Assembly (NCBI GenBank): GCA_947034895.1
Contig: OX344764.1
Location: 49,333,348 to 49,397,347 of the forward strand
Origin: Rhytidiadelphus loreus
Taxonomy: Eukaryota > Streptophyta > Bryopsida > Hypnales > Hylocomiaceae
Direction of reading: 5' to 3'
Length of the DNA: 64,000 nucleotides
Notes under the pieces: model-generated
Told to the model about the DNA's origin: nothing
Seen by the model: only the letters and a program-made list of their open reading frames with translations
The model's database searches: none
Shown: positions 37,203-49,200 of the stretch, one piece after another
Numbering within the stretch: the first letter of the stretch is position 1
Layout of the letters: every line of letters starts with the position of its first letter
Made by a program: the position numbers and the translations under genes

Positions 37203-40200
37203 TCATGCTCCTCTACAGATCATGCTGTCGCAATTGCATTTGAACGTGGAACATTCTTCATCAAAATCTATGCCATAGTCCCAAGTCAGTTCTTTCCCTG
37301 CTTGAATAGCACGATTTGCAAAAAATGCAACCTGAACAAGCACAGTTCAAGAGAGTCAATTGTTTCAGAAGTTCCTATACATCAAAATGTTAATGCAAGA
37401 AAAAGTGACAGTATTCAACAGTGGGTTCCAGAACTTGCATGATACAAAGTAGGACTTCTGTTCTCAACCCACACTGGCATGTCCATCAAATTTGCGTCTC
37501 CACATCTGCATCCGCAGTCCGTGCAAATTCATTACTGTAGCTATTGAAGACCAATGACTTGAAAAGAGAAAACGAATAGAATACAGTATATGTCTTTCCC
37601 GAGAATTATACCTGTGATTCAGAAATCGGGAAACATTCGCCTTCTCCGTTGCATCAATACACAGTAGGGAATCGTCGTCTTTTTCTAGCTCTGATTCCCA
37701 GTCTGCGTCCAAAGTAAGAGCATACTTTGTCCTATCTCCTCTTTTCAGTAATTCTGCATTACTGACCACTTCTCTTGCATATTCAAAAACAAAAGACCCA
37801 CGCCATACAGCTTCCAATGTACGAACACCCCATCCTTTCCATTTGTTCACGTAAAATACCTGTACACACATGCGAAATGGCAGTGAGTCAAAAATTCCAC
37901 ATTTGTGACTTCTAGTACTACACTACAAGGTAACTTCAACTTGTACTGTCATGCCCTCACCTCCAATTTTATAGTCACTCCTTTCTGCACTACCCGGTTG
38001 TCACAGTGTGTTGCACAAAGACAATTAGTATTGCACTCATTTATGTAGTCCAGTGGAACATGTCCGACACACCGTCCATTTTGCTGCTCCGTGCACTTGG
38101 ACTGGGCAGTGCAATAAATTAATCTTGATGAATAGCCACTTCGTCTTCGTAGAAACTGTAGAGATTCACAATTTCTAGCCATTTAGTACTGTGGCGTAGT
38201 ACTAGAAGCATTACTAGGAGTTCTGTAGTATAAGCAGTAATACAAGTAACACTATAAGAAGTACTAACAGTGCTACAAGTACTACTCTAAAAAGTACTAC
38301 ATGTAGTATTAGAAGTAGAAGTATAGCATTTAAGATCTATACTATTAAAACAAGAATTTTCAATGCTGCACATATCATTCTTGCTTAAGGGCAAGCAACA
38401 GTTGGAGGGGGGGAATTCACGTAGTGCTCTAAGCATTGCCAGTACTCTATGGATATGAAAAAAAAATCATTTGTAAACAAATGGAAATCCACTATGACAC
38501 ATTTATTGACGCATACCTGAAGTATGTATCGAGGATGCAGAAGGCCATCTTGGACATAATGTCTGTCTTCTCCTTGAAGCTGACATGAACAATCACTGAT
38601 CACCTCTGTGCATGTGCCATCCCTTTGGCCACCCACTGCCGTGCTCCTCAGAGTAGTTACAGGCAGAGTTTCAAGCCTTACAGAAGGGTGGATTTGAAGA
38701 GAACGGACATATGTGTATGAGTTATCAAAAAAATTGACAGCGTGTGAGGCATCACCGTCAAATACAAGGATGGGGATGCTTTCTAGACCTCTAGAGACGT
38801 CAATGTGACTGGAATGTAGAAGTCCCTGTTCACAACAACATATCATATACAGGCCACCATGCAGTATACAAAGTCGCCAATTTCTTTTCGGTAAATTCAG
38901 TTGTACTTGCTTGTGAGTAGATACTCAAGATTCAAAGAAGCAGAGATTGTGAACATGCACTTGTACTACTAGGTTAATAAAACATACCCTGTTGCCAAAT
39001 TGTGCAGGACAACTAGGGATCCTAGAAGCCGGTTCTTTAACCGGGCTCCTCTATGAAGACGCATGACTAACGTTGAGGCCATGGGCCAGAATGGCTTCCT
39101 CAAGACAGAAATCCCGGCTTGGTCCCACGGTTTTGCCGTGGAACTCGAAGCACTCCCTTGGCCCACAATCATATCCAAGAAAACGTCACTGCCCTCCACG
39201 ACTACGAGTACTTATTTGGGGCCACTTCGGTGAGCTGACGCCACCAGTCATAGTTTAGGCCCATGGGCCCTAATCAGACCCGCAGGCCCCATGATGGATT
39301 CTAAGTGTTCTCTTCAGTTACATGAAGAGAAGTAGACATAAAGGACAGCTATCCAAACTACAACCACAAAATTGTGTCCACACAGATGAGAGCATTGGAA
39401 TGTAGGCATCATTTATTTCTTGGTACACACCTTGTTGTTCTTGGACCCTGAACGTACAATTGGACTTGATGAAGCAATCTCGCCTACAGTATGCCGAATT
39501 CGCAAAACTCGTGTAGACGTATCTGTAGGAGATTCGTCCTCTATAACAGTGTCTTTCTTTGCTCCCTTTCCTGAAACGAATCCAGCTTCATAAGGTACAA
39601 TACTACATTCACATACGATTAGGAAAACTTAGTACAAGGATTTCAGTCTCTAGTATTTTTAACAATGCCATCAATGTATACTACGAGTTTCTGCTATAAT
39701 TACAAACCAAGAAAAGCCACGGATGTTGGAAAAAAAGCATTGAAGGTCGTCAGGCTTCATACCAGTAGGAGACCCAGAACTGCCTTTCACAATAGACTTC
39801 GTTGGGCTTGATACGTTGGGCAATTCACTGGCACAGTTGTTGTCACTTTTTTGCTCTCTAGTGCGGGATGTCAAAATCAATGACGTGTCCACTATTTTCT
39901 TCAGACGCTTCGATACTCGTGGAAACGCTAAAGAGTACGGGTCTTCAAGACTGGCAGCACCTAGTTTGTTTTGAAGAAGAGAAGCTTTTTCGGAAGGAGG
40001 AGAAGCTTTCTCGGAAAGAGGAGAACCTTTGTTTGAAGGAGACACTAGTAATATACTAATTTGTGCCTCCACAGACTGCAAGACCAAGAGTATAAGGCAA
40101 GTACAGAAAAATGCTATCAATGAAGTCATGTAGCACTGTAGAGTAATCCACATCCTACAAGAACACTTCAAAATTTGAGACAATTTAGACTGCAAAAAGT

Positions 40201-43200
40201 GTTTAGGAAGCATTTTTGTGGGGAAAAAAATTAAAAATTGAAACTCACTTTCTTGGCACGGACCACTGACGGTAGAATGATGTCCCCATCCCGTCCAATA
40301 TGCAATGAATCGAGCAATTTCGGAGCTTGAACTGCGGGTTGTACAAGTGGGTCGTTCTTCTCTAAATCAAAGAAGTCAGAAGCTTCTAATGCCGGATGGT
40401 CATGAACCATATGGACATCTTCCACTCTTGCAATTTGTACAAGAGAAGACCTATGGACCGCGCTATTCTCTGACAAGTCAGATACAGTTGCTGCCACAGG
40501 AAATTCGAGTACTACAAGGGACGCCTCAGTACTCTTAGGATCCTCAATTGCTAGAGGGGAAGTTTCCACAGTAGATGTGAAAGTGCCTTTTTCCTTCAAT
40601 TTGGTGGACGGGGTAGACAGGTGGGACCCAAATGGAGTGTACGACCCCTCTATCTCCGTAAGAGATGGTATTGCAGCGACGTCAGAACCCTCCATGTCAA
40701 CCTTCGATAATTTAGGGATGATGACATCTCTATCTTCCTCTAAACACTTAGACACGGTGCTGTCACAAGCAGACATACTGGGAGCACCTTCGGGTATTAT
40801 AGAGAACCCTGCACATTTGAAAGTCAGTGGTATAAGAAATTGTAGCAACAAAAGTAGACTTTCATATAGCTGCCACCATGTATCATAAGAAAAGTAGAAC
40901 AAGCCATATCCCTAGATATGGCTATTGTGAAAATTGTTCTGAAAAATGCTAGACAAGTGACTCACATAGAAGATGTACACTAACTCAGACTGAAAGTAGT
41001 ACTGAGTTGCATGTGAATAGTACTGGAGGTACTTGTTATTAGACTTATGGTTTACCCAAATGCAGCAGTCACTGAGATTGCCATAGCGAGTGGATACGAT
41101 GAAAGTGACAACGAAGATATGACTTGAGCCATTAATAAAGAGCACTCTCCAATAGTGGAGTTCTAAAAATCCCGTGTATGCAAGACCGGACACTAACCAC
41201 ATACAATAATAACTCCTACATAAGGCATTGCATAAAAACCCAGTACCAGATGTAAAACACTTGTATCATGTAGTACTAGGAATGCATGCAATATTGATAA
41301 AAACACATGTTGGCAGTTGAATCTACTACTGAAATTGCAAGGAGAATATGAAAGCAAACCCAAAGGAAACACATGAGGGAAAAGCATATTCCAAGTCATA
41401 ATGTCACATGGTGAGGATAACATTGTATTAAAACAAAACCTTTGGGTCACACAGAAAATAGGAAGGAGACATGACCTATGGGAAAAAAAATTTAAGGACG
41501 ACACCATTTCAAAATGGCCAAAAGACGTATGCCAGCATTACCTAAATCATTTTGCACAGATGCTGGCATCAATTCCGCAGTAGTATCAGCCGGTATGCCA
41601 CTTGTTAGTTGGTCGCCAATACTTCCTTCAAGTAGTTTGCCATACTGTCCAAATCCCCAACTATTGTACCACTGCTTAGGCACGGGTCCACACTGCGGCA
41701 CTGAACAGAAGACATTGTTTTTGAACCATTGCGCAGCACACCAAGGATGATAAACATGCTGGCAAGAGCACACAATAACATCCTACAAGAGAAATCCAGA
41801 ACAACAAATGCAGCATTGAAGAAGGGAGGGTAGCATTGGGCCACTGGTGTTGTCCACCAGTAAGTCGTCGTTGTAGCTTGAAGGCAAAGGCCGCATTGAT
41901 ACAACATCCTTCCCTGCTACTACCTCCACCAAATAAGCTTGTAATGCCGCAAGACGTTTATTGTGGCCTTCCACGGCGGTTAATGATTTCTGGAGTTCCA
42001 ATTCCAAACTAGCCTTTGTGTCACCAAACACTCTGAGTTTCTTGACATTGGAGTAGTACATTTTGAAGATGGGTCCAATTCCTGGTAGTTGAGTAGTTGC
42101 TGCGATTTCTTCTTCTCCTGCAGAGACACTGCACTATTGGCCCGCTTCAGTCAATGAAGACTTGAATTGGTCAACAAGTTGAAAGCAAGCCTCCCACTGC
42201 ACACCAACTTGTACAACCTTCGCCTTCTTTTCATTAACTTCTTCTTCATAGCATTTCAATTTCGCTTCTAACTTCTGCACAAGAATCCTGATTTCCATTT
42301 CCCTGCACCATAGATGGATGGTAAGATGTGAATACAACTAATTCCATGCTACATACATGTAATACCTTCTAATAGTACTCAATACAATTGTAGCTACAAA
42401 GACTGCATATGAGTAAAAAACGGAAAGACCCATCAAATGACTAAGTGTATTACCATTCATGTGTAGTACTAGTATAAACTACTAGTAATCTAGCAAAGTA
42501 CTGTATGAAGCCGAATATGACTGAAGTCGACCTTTACTAGTACTACGACAGTACTGGCTCCAGCACAAAATATATGAAGTACATCAAAGTATTAATAGTA
42601 CAGTCAAACTTCTGCAAAAAATGACAATGTCTAGTACATAAGACTATTGGATATGGCACATGTAACACATACAAATAAAGAATAGTACACCTACAGCAAA
42701 GAATGCTCCAGTAAAATACAATAGCCATGACCCAACAGTACAAGTTATGTTCCAAAATGTACATAAAGCAATATAGTACTGCAAGTGCATACAATTAGTT
42801 TCCATCGGATGTGTTGTACCATTAGCAACATGTACTATTATTTGTAGGAACTACACATGTTGGAACGCTAGTGTTAAAGGCATAGAAGCGTAGTACTACA
42901 AAATTGTTGTAGTACATTGCTCAATCGCATGACCACCCTTATACACAAAGAGATTGAATGGCACTACTTACAGGGTTGACAGGGCGTCCGGACGTCCAAG
43001 TGGACGTCCGGACGCTGACCCCAGGACGTCTTTTGACATACCTGGCGGTGACTACCATCCGACCGTTGGACGGGCGAACGGCCAAAACTTCCGACGGCAT
43101 CGAGCGGACGGGTAGATCGCAGACGGGCCGACCGAAGCTTCCGACGGATAGCGGAGAGCGGACGGGCCGACCGGGATTTCCGACGGACTAACGCTCATGC

Positions 43201-46200
43201 GGTCGGCTGGGCGGAGTGCCGGACGGCCATTAAGTCGACAGGGCGGACGGCCAAGCGGACGGCCATGAAGTCGACAGGGCGGGCGGCCATGAAATCGACA
43301 GGGCGGACGGCCACGCGGTCGACCGGACATGCGGACAGCCACGAGGTCGGCCTTGCAGCGGTGCGGACGGACGAGCGGACGGCAAAACAGATGAATTGAT
43401 ACCGTTCGCTCATCTAGTCGGACACCTAACCATCAGACATTCTGTCCACATTTGTGTGCACCATAATATACCATTGGAAAGATATCATTCATAGCTTTCC
43501 AATGGTATATAATACATTCAATTTGGACAAAAACTCCAACTATGGGACATCTCCAAAGATTGCAGTCTTCTTAGTCCTCCGTCCGACCGCAGTAAAAAGA
43601 CATAAAACATGATTTTTAGACCTCTTTTACGCATAGTAAAATGTCTTTTTTCAAAAAACTTTGAACTACAAAAACGTTGGAAATAAAGCCAAGTTCTACT
43701 TCCAAGAATCCGTTTTAAGTTTCAATCTTCCAGAAAAAAGTTAAGGACCATTTTCTAAGGCTGTTTTTGATAATGGCCAAAAAAACGTTGTCTTCTACTC
43801 CTCTCCTCCGACCCCCCGTTTGCCATCTAACCACTTGTCCGCCTATTGTACCCTCCATCCAGTTGTATTGTATTGATGAATTTTAAGAAGTACAGGTTCA
43901 CTTTTCAAGGCTTCCATTTAATACTACAAAGTACAAAAGGATCCTCCGAGTCTCCAATCCTCCATCCGCCCTTCCCACCCGCCGTCCGCTCCTCCGACCC
44001 GCCGACCGCTCCTGCAACCCACCGTCCGCCCATCCGACGGCCCGTCCGACCCTCTGCCGACCGCACTAAAATGTCTTAAAACATGATTTTTAGACCTCTT
44101 TTACGCATAGTAAAATGTCTTTTTTCAAAATACTTTGAACTACAAAAACGTTGGAAAAGAAGCCAAATTCCACCTCCAAGAATCCGTTTTCAGTTTCAAC
44201 CTTCTAGCAGAAAGTTAAGGACCATTTTCTAAGGCTGTTTTTGATAATGGCCAAAAAAACGTTGTCTTCTACTCCTCTCCTCCGACCCCCCGTTCGCCAT
44301 CTAACCACTCGTCCGCCTATTGTACCCTCCATCCAGTTGTATTCTATTAATGAATTTCAAAAAGTACAGGTTCACTTTTCAAGGCTTCCATTTAATACTA
44401 CAAAGTACAAAAGGATCCTCCAAGTCTCCAATCCTCCATCCGCTCCTCCGACCCGCCGTCCGCCCTTCCTACGGCCCGTCCGACCCTCTGCCGACCGCAG
44501 TAAAATGTCTTAAAACATGATTTTTAGACCTCTTTTACGCATAGTAAAATGTCTTTTTTCAAAAAACTTTGAACTACAAAAACGTTGGAAATAAAGCCAA
44601 GTTCTACTTCCAAGAATCCGTTTTAAGTTTCAATCTTCCAGCAAAAAGTTAAGGACCATTTTCTAAGGCTGTTTTTGAAAATGGCCAAAAAAACGCTGTC
44701 CTCTCCTCCGACTCCATCCACCCATCTCACCACCCAAAGGACCCTTCGAGTCTCCAATCCTCCATCTGCCCTTCCCACCCGCCGTCCGCTCTTCCGACCC
44801 ACCGACCGCTCCTGCGACCCGCCGTCCGCCCATCCGACGACCCGTCCGACCCTCTGCCGACCGCACTAAAATGTCTTAAAACATGATTTTTAGACCTCTT
44901 TTACGCATAGTAAAATGTCTTTTTTCAAAAAACTTTGAACTACAAAAACGTTGGAAATGAAGCCAAATTCCACCTCCAAGAATCCGTTTTCAGTTTCAAC
45001 CTTCTAGCAGAAAGTTAAGGACCATTTTCTAAGGCTGTTTTTGATAATGGCCAAAAAAACGTTGTCTTCTACTCCTCTCCTCCGACCCCCCGTTCGCCAT
45101 CTAACCACTCGTCCGCCTATTGTACCCTCCATCCAGTTGTATTCTATTAATGAATTTCAAAAAGTACAGATTCGCTTTTCAAGGCTTCCATTTAATACTA
45201 CAAAGTACAAACATCGTATATAGCATTTATGTATACAAAGGAAGGATAATCCAAGTTAAACTTTCACACATTGAAATATGCACTATAATTGTTATACCCT
45301 AAACCCTAAATCTTAAATCCTAAATCCTAGACCCTAGACCCTAAACCTTGAATTTTACATTAGTGAACAAACACATTGCTTTAATGTGCAAAATATGTTT
45401 GACTTCTAATTCCCTTAAAATGTGATTATCATGATGTACTACATATGGATTTTTGCATAGTTCATAAGCTTATTCATATATGTTGTCAACATGTTCTTGG
45501 TATTTTCTACATCAATTATGATGTGCCAATTTACAAATAACAAACATACAATTATAATTTGAAGTTTTTTTTCTTTAAGTTTTGTTGTAAAATGCATTAA
45601 TAGTTTGAAACATCAAAGTATACATAGTACAAGCAATTATATTATTTTATAATTGTATTACAAGATGCTACAAAAAATGCTTTAAATATTTTAATGTAAT
45701 TTAATGTTGTTCAAGATTAAATATTGCATTTATACAACAAAAATATTATTGAAGTTGTTTTCCTACACCCTTATACTTATAAATTGTAAATTGTCAACTA
45801 TATATCTCATATGAAAAATATTAGTGCTTGAATAGTTTAAAACATAATCAACCTTCAAATGTGATGATTTTTTGTATATGACTATGATGACCCTCATTAA
45901 TATATATTTGTAATGTATTTATACATCAATAATGATGTTTTCAATTCATCTTGTTGTAAATGTGACATGTGCAATTGTGATTTAATAATTTATATTATTA
46001 GTTTAGTTTTATATCTCATCTTCAAAAAATTTGGAATCATTTTAATATATGTTTTGTTCTTTATCACACTAGATTCTATTATTTTTTAAATTGCTTAGAA
46101 TAAACATTAAAAAAAAAGTTCAAAGGGCTATTTGTTTATATAAAGTAAAGACTAGAAATGTCATGGAAAATGTTTCTTTTCATCTCTATTATTTCTTTCA

Positions 46201-49200
46201 TTTGAAAAACATTATGTTTGCCAACATTTTTTATTAAACTACATTTGAAAAATAATTTTTTAAAATATTTTTGACATTCCAATTTTGACAATCAGATAAT
46301 GTAACAAATATATAAACTCCTAATCCTACAAAATCCTAGTTTACAAACTATTGAGTTTTATTTCACCATACCAAGAATTTGCCATAAAAATTTAGAAAAG
46401 TATCTCAGTATCTTTACAAATATTAGACATCATCTGAAAAAATAGTCTTTTAACTTTTCCCAAAAAATTCAATACTACTATCAATATAAATTAACAAAAC
46501 CGAAGACATAAGTACAAATAGAAATATAAATGTCTACCACAAACTTATAACCAAAGAATTGAAGAAACACTATAAAATAATGCATTTACAAATGATTTTA
46601 TAGAAAATTCCGTAATTTAAAACCTTGAAGAATACAATATCGATTGGATTAAAAGACAAAAAACTATATAGTTTGACTTTTAGTAATATATATAATTAAC
46701 CAAGCATGCTAGATCTTCCACAATATAATTGCAATAAAATCTCTTGTCTAATTAAATAATGATCAATTCAATCTTCTTAAGTAAAAATAAGGAACCCAAA
46801 AGTATTGAAGGGATCATATGAGGGGCCATCATGTATTCATGTTCGACAAAGGTTAGTTATGTTTTAAACTATTCAAGCACTAATATTTTTCATATGAGAT
46901 ATATAGTTGACGATTTACAATTTATAGGTATAAGGGTGTAGGAAAACAACTTCAATAATATTTTTGTTGTATAAATGCAATATTTAATCTTGAACAACAT
47001 TAAATTACATTAAAATATTTAAAGCATTTTTTGTAGCATCTTGTAATACAATTATAAAATAATATAATTGCTTGTACTATGTATACTTTGATGTTTCAAA
47101 CTATTAATGCATTTTACAACAAAACTTAAAGAAAAAAAACTTCAAATTATAATTGTATGTTTGTTATTTGTAAATTGGCACATCATAATTGATGTAGAAA
47201 ATACCAAGAACATGTTGACAACATATATGAATAAGCTTATGAACTATGCAAAAATCCATATGTAGTACATCATGATAATCACATTTTAAGGGAATTAGAA
47301 GTCAAACATATTTTGCACATTAAAGCAATGTGTTTGTTCACTAATGTAAAATTCAAGGTTTAGGGTCTAGGGTCTAGGATTTAGGATTTAAGATTTAGGG
47401 TTTAGGGTATAACAATTATAGTGCATATTTCAATGTGTGAAAGTTTAACTTGGATTATCCTTCCTTTGTATACATAAATGCTATATACGATGTTTGTACT
47501 TTGTAGTATTAAATGGAAGCCTTGAAAAGCGAATCTGTACTTTTTGAAATTCATTAATAGAATACAACTGGATGGAGGGTACAATAGGCGGACGAGTGGT
47601 TAGATGGCGAACGGGGGGTCGGAGGAGAGGAGTAGAAGACAACGTTTTTTTGGCCATTATCAAAAACAGCCTTAGAAAATGGTCCTTAACTTTCTGCTAG
47701 AAGGTTGAAACTGAAAACGGATTCTTGGAGGTGGAATTTGGCTTCTTTTCCAACGTTTTTGTAGTTCAAAGTATTTTGAAAAAAGACATTTTACTATGCG
47801 TAAAAGAGGTCTAAAAATCATGTTTTAAGACATTTTAGTGCGGTCGGCAGAGGGTCGGACGGGCCGTCGGATGGGCGGACGGCGGGTTGCAGGAGCGGTC
47901 GGCGGGTCGGAGGAGCGGATGGCGGGTGGGAAGGGCAGATGGAGGATTGGAGACTCGGAGGATCCTTTTGTACTTTGTAGTATTAAATGGAAGCCTTGAA
48001 AAGTGAACCTGTACTTCTTAAAATTCATCAATACAATACAACTGGATGGAGGGTACAATAGGCGGACAAGTGGTTAGATGGCAAACGGGGGGTCGGAGGA
48101 GAGGAGTAGAAGACAACGTTTTTTTGGCCATTATCAAAAACAGCCTTAGAAAATGGTCCTTAACTTTCTGCTAGAAGGTTGAAACTGAAAACGGATTCTT
48201 GGAGGTGGAACTTAGCTTTATTTTCAACGTTTTTGTAGTTCAAAGTTTTTTGAAAAAAGACATTTTACTATGCGTAAAAGAGGTCTAAAAATCATGTTTT
48301 AAGACATTTTAGTGCGGTCGGCAGAGGGTCGGACGGGCCGTCGGATGGGCGGTTTTAGGGTCGCAAGAGCGGTCGGTGGGTCGGAAGAGCGGACGGCGGG
48401 TGGGAAGGGCGGATGGAGGATTGGAGACTCGAAGGGTCCTTTGGGTGGTGAGATGGGTGGATGGAGTCGGAGGAGAGGACAGCGTTTTTTTGGCCATTTT
48501 CAAAAACAGCCTTAGAAAATGGTCCTTAACTTTTTGCTGGAAGATTGAAACTTAAAACGTATTCTTGGAAGTAGAACTTGGCTTTATTTCCAACGTTTTT
48601 GTAGTTCAAAGTTTTTTGAAAAAAGACATTTTACTATGCGTAAAAGAGGTCTAAAAATCATGTTTTATGACATTTTACTGCGGTCGGCAGAGGGTCGGAC
48701 GGGCCGTCTGAAAGGGCAGACGGCGGGTCGGAGGAGCGGACGGCAATTTTTTGACCATTTTCAAGCACAGCCGTAGAAAATGGTTCATATCTTTTTGTTG
48801 GAAGGTTGAAACTTGGAACGGATTGTTGGAGGTGAAACTTGGCTTCATTTTCAACCTCTTTGTAGTTAAAAGTTTTTTGAAGAAAGTCATTTTACTATGC
48901 GTAAAAGAGGTCTGAAAATCATGTTTTATGGCATTTTACTGTGGTCGGGTAGTCCGCGCCGTCCGCCCGTCCGCAATGGCCGTCCGCGTCGACCACGCCG
49001 TTCGCTTGTCCGCGATGGCCGTCCACGCCGACCGCGCCGTCCGCCCGTCTACGATGGCCGTCCGCTTGCCTGTGCCGACCGCCCATCCGCACTGTCTGAA
49101 CGTCCAACAGGTGCCGTCTGATGGTCGCCGTCCACATCGTCCGCGCGTCCGGAAAATCTGGACGTCCGAAAAATGGACGTGATTTTGCCCTGGACGTTGC

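Noticed and set aside
45294..47410. A true telomere or chromosome fusion point
   Set aside because: The CCCTAAA tracts are short, degenerate and separated by 2 kb of AT-rich sequence inside a transposon with clean termini and target duplication.
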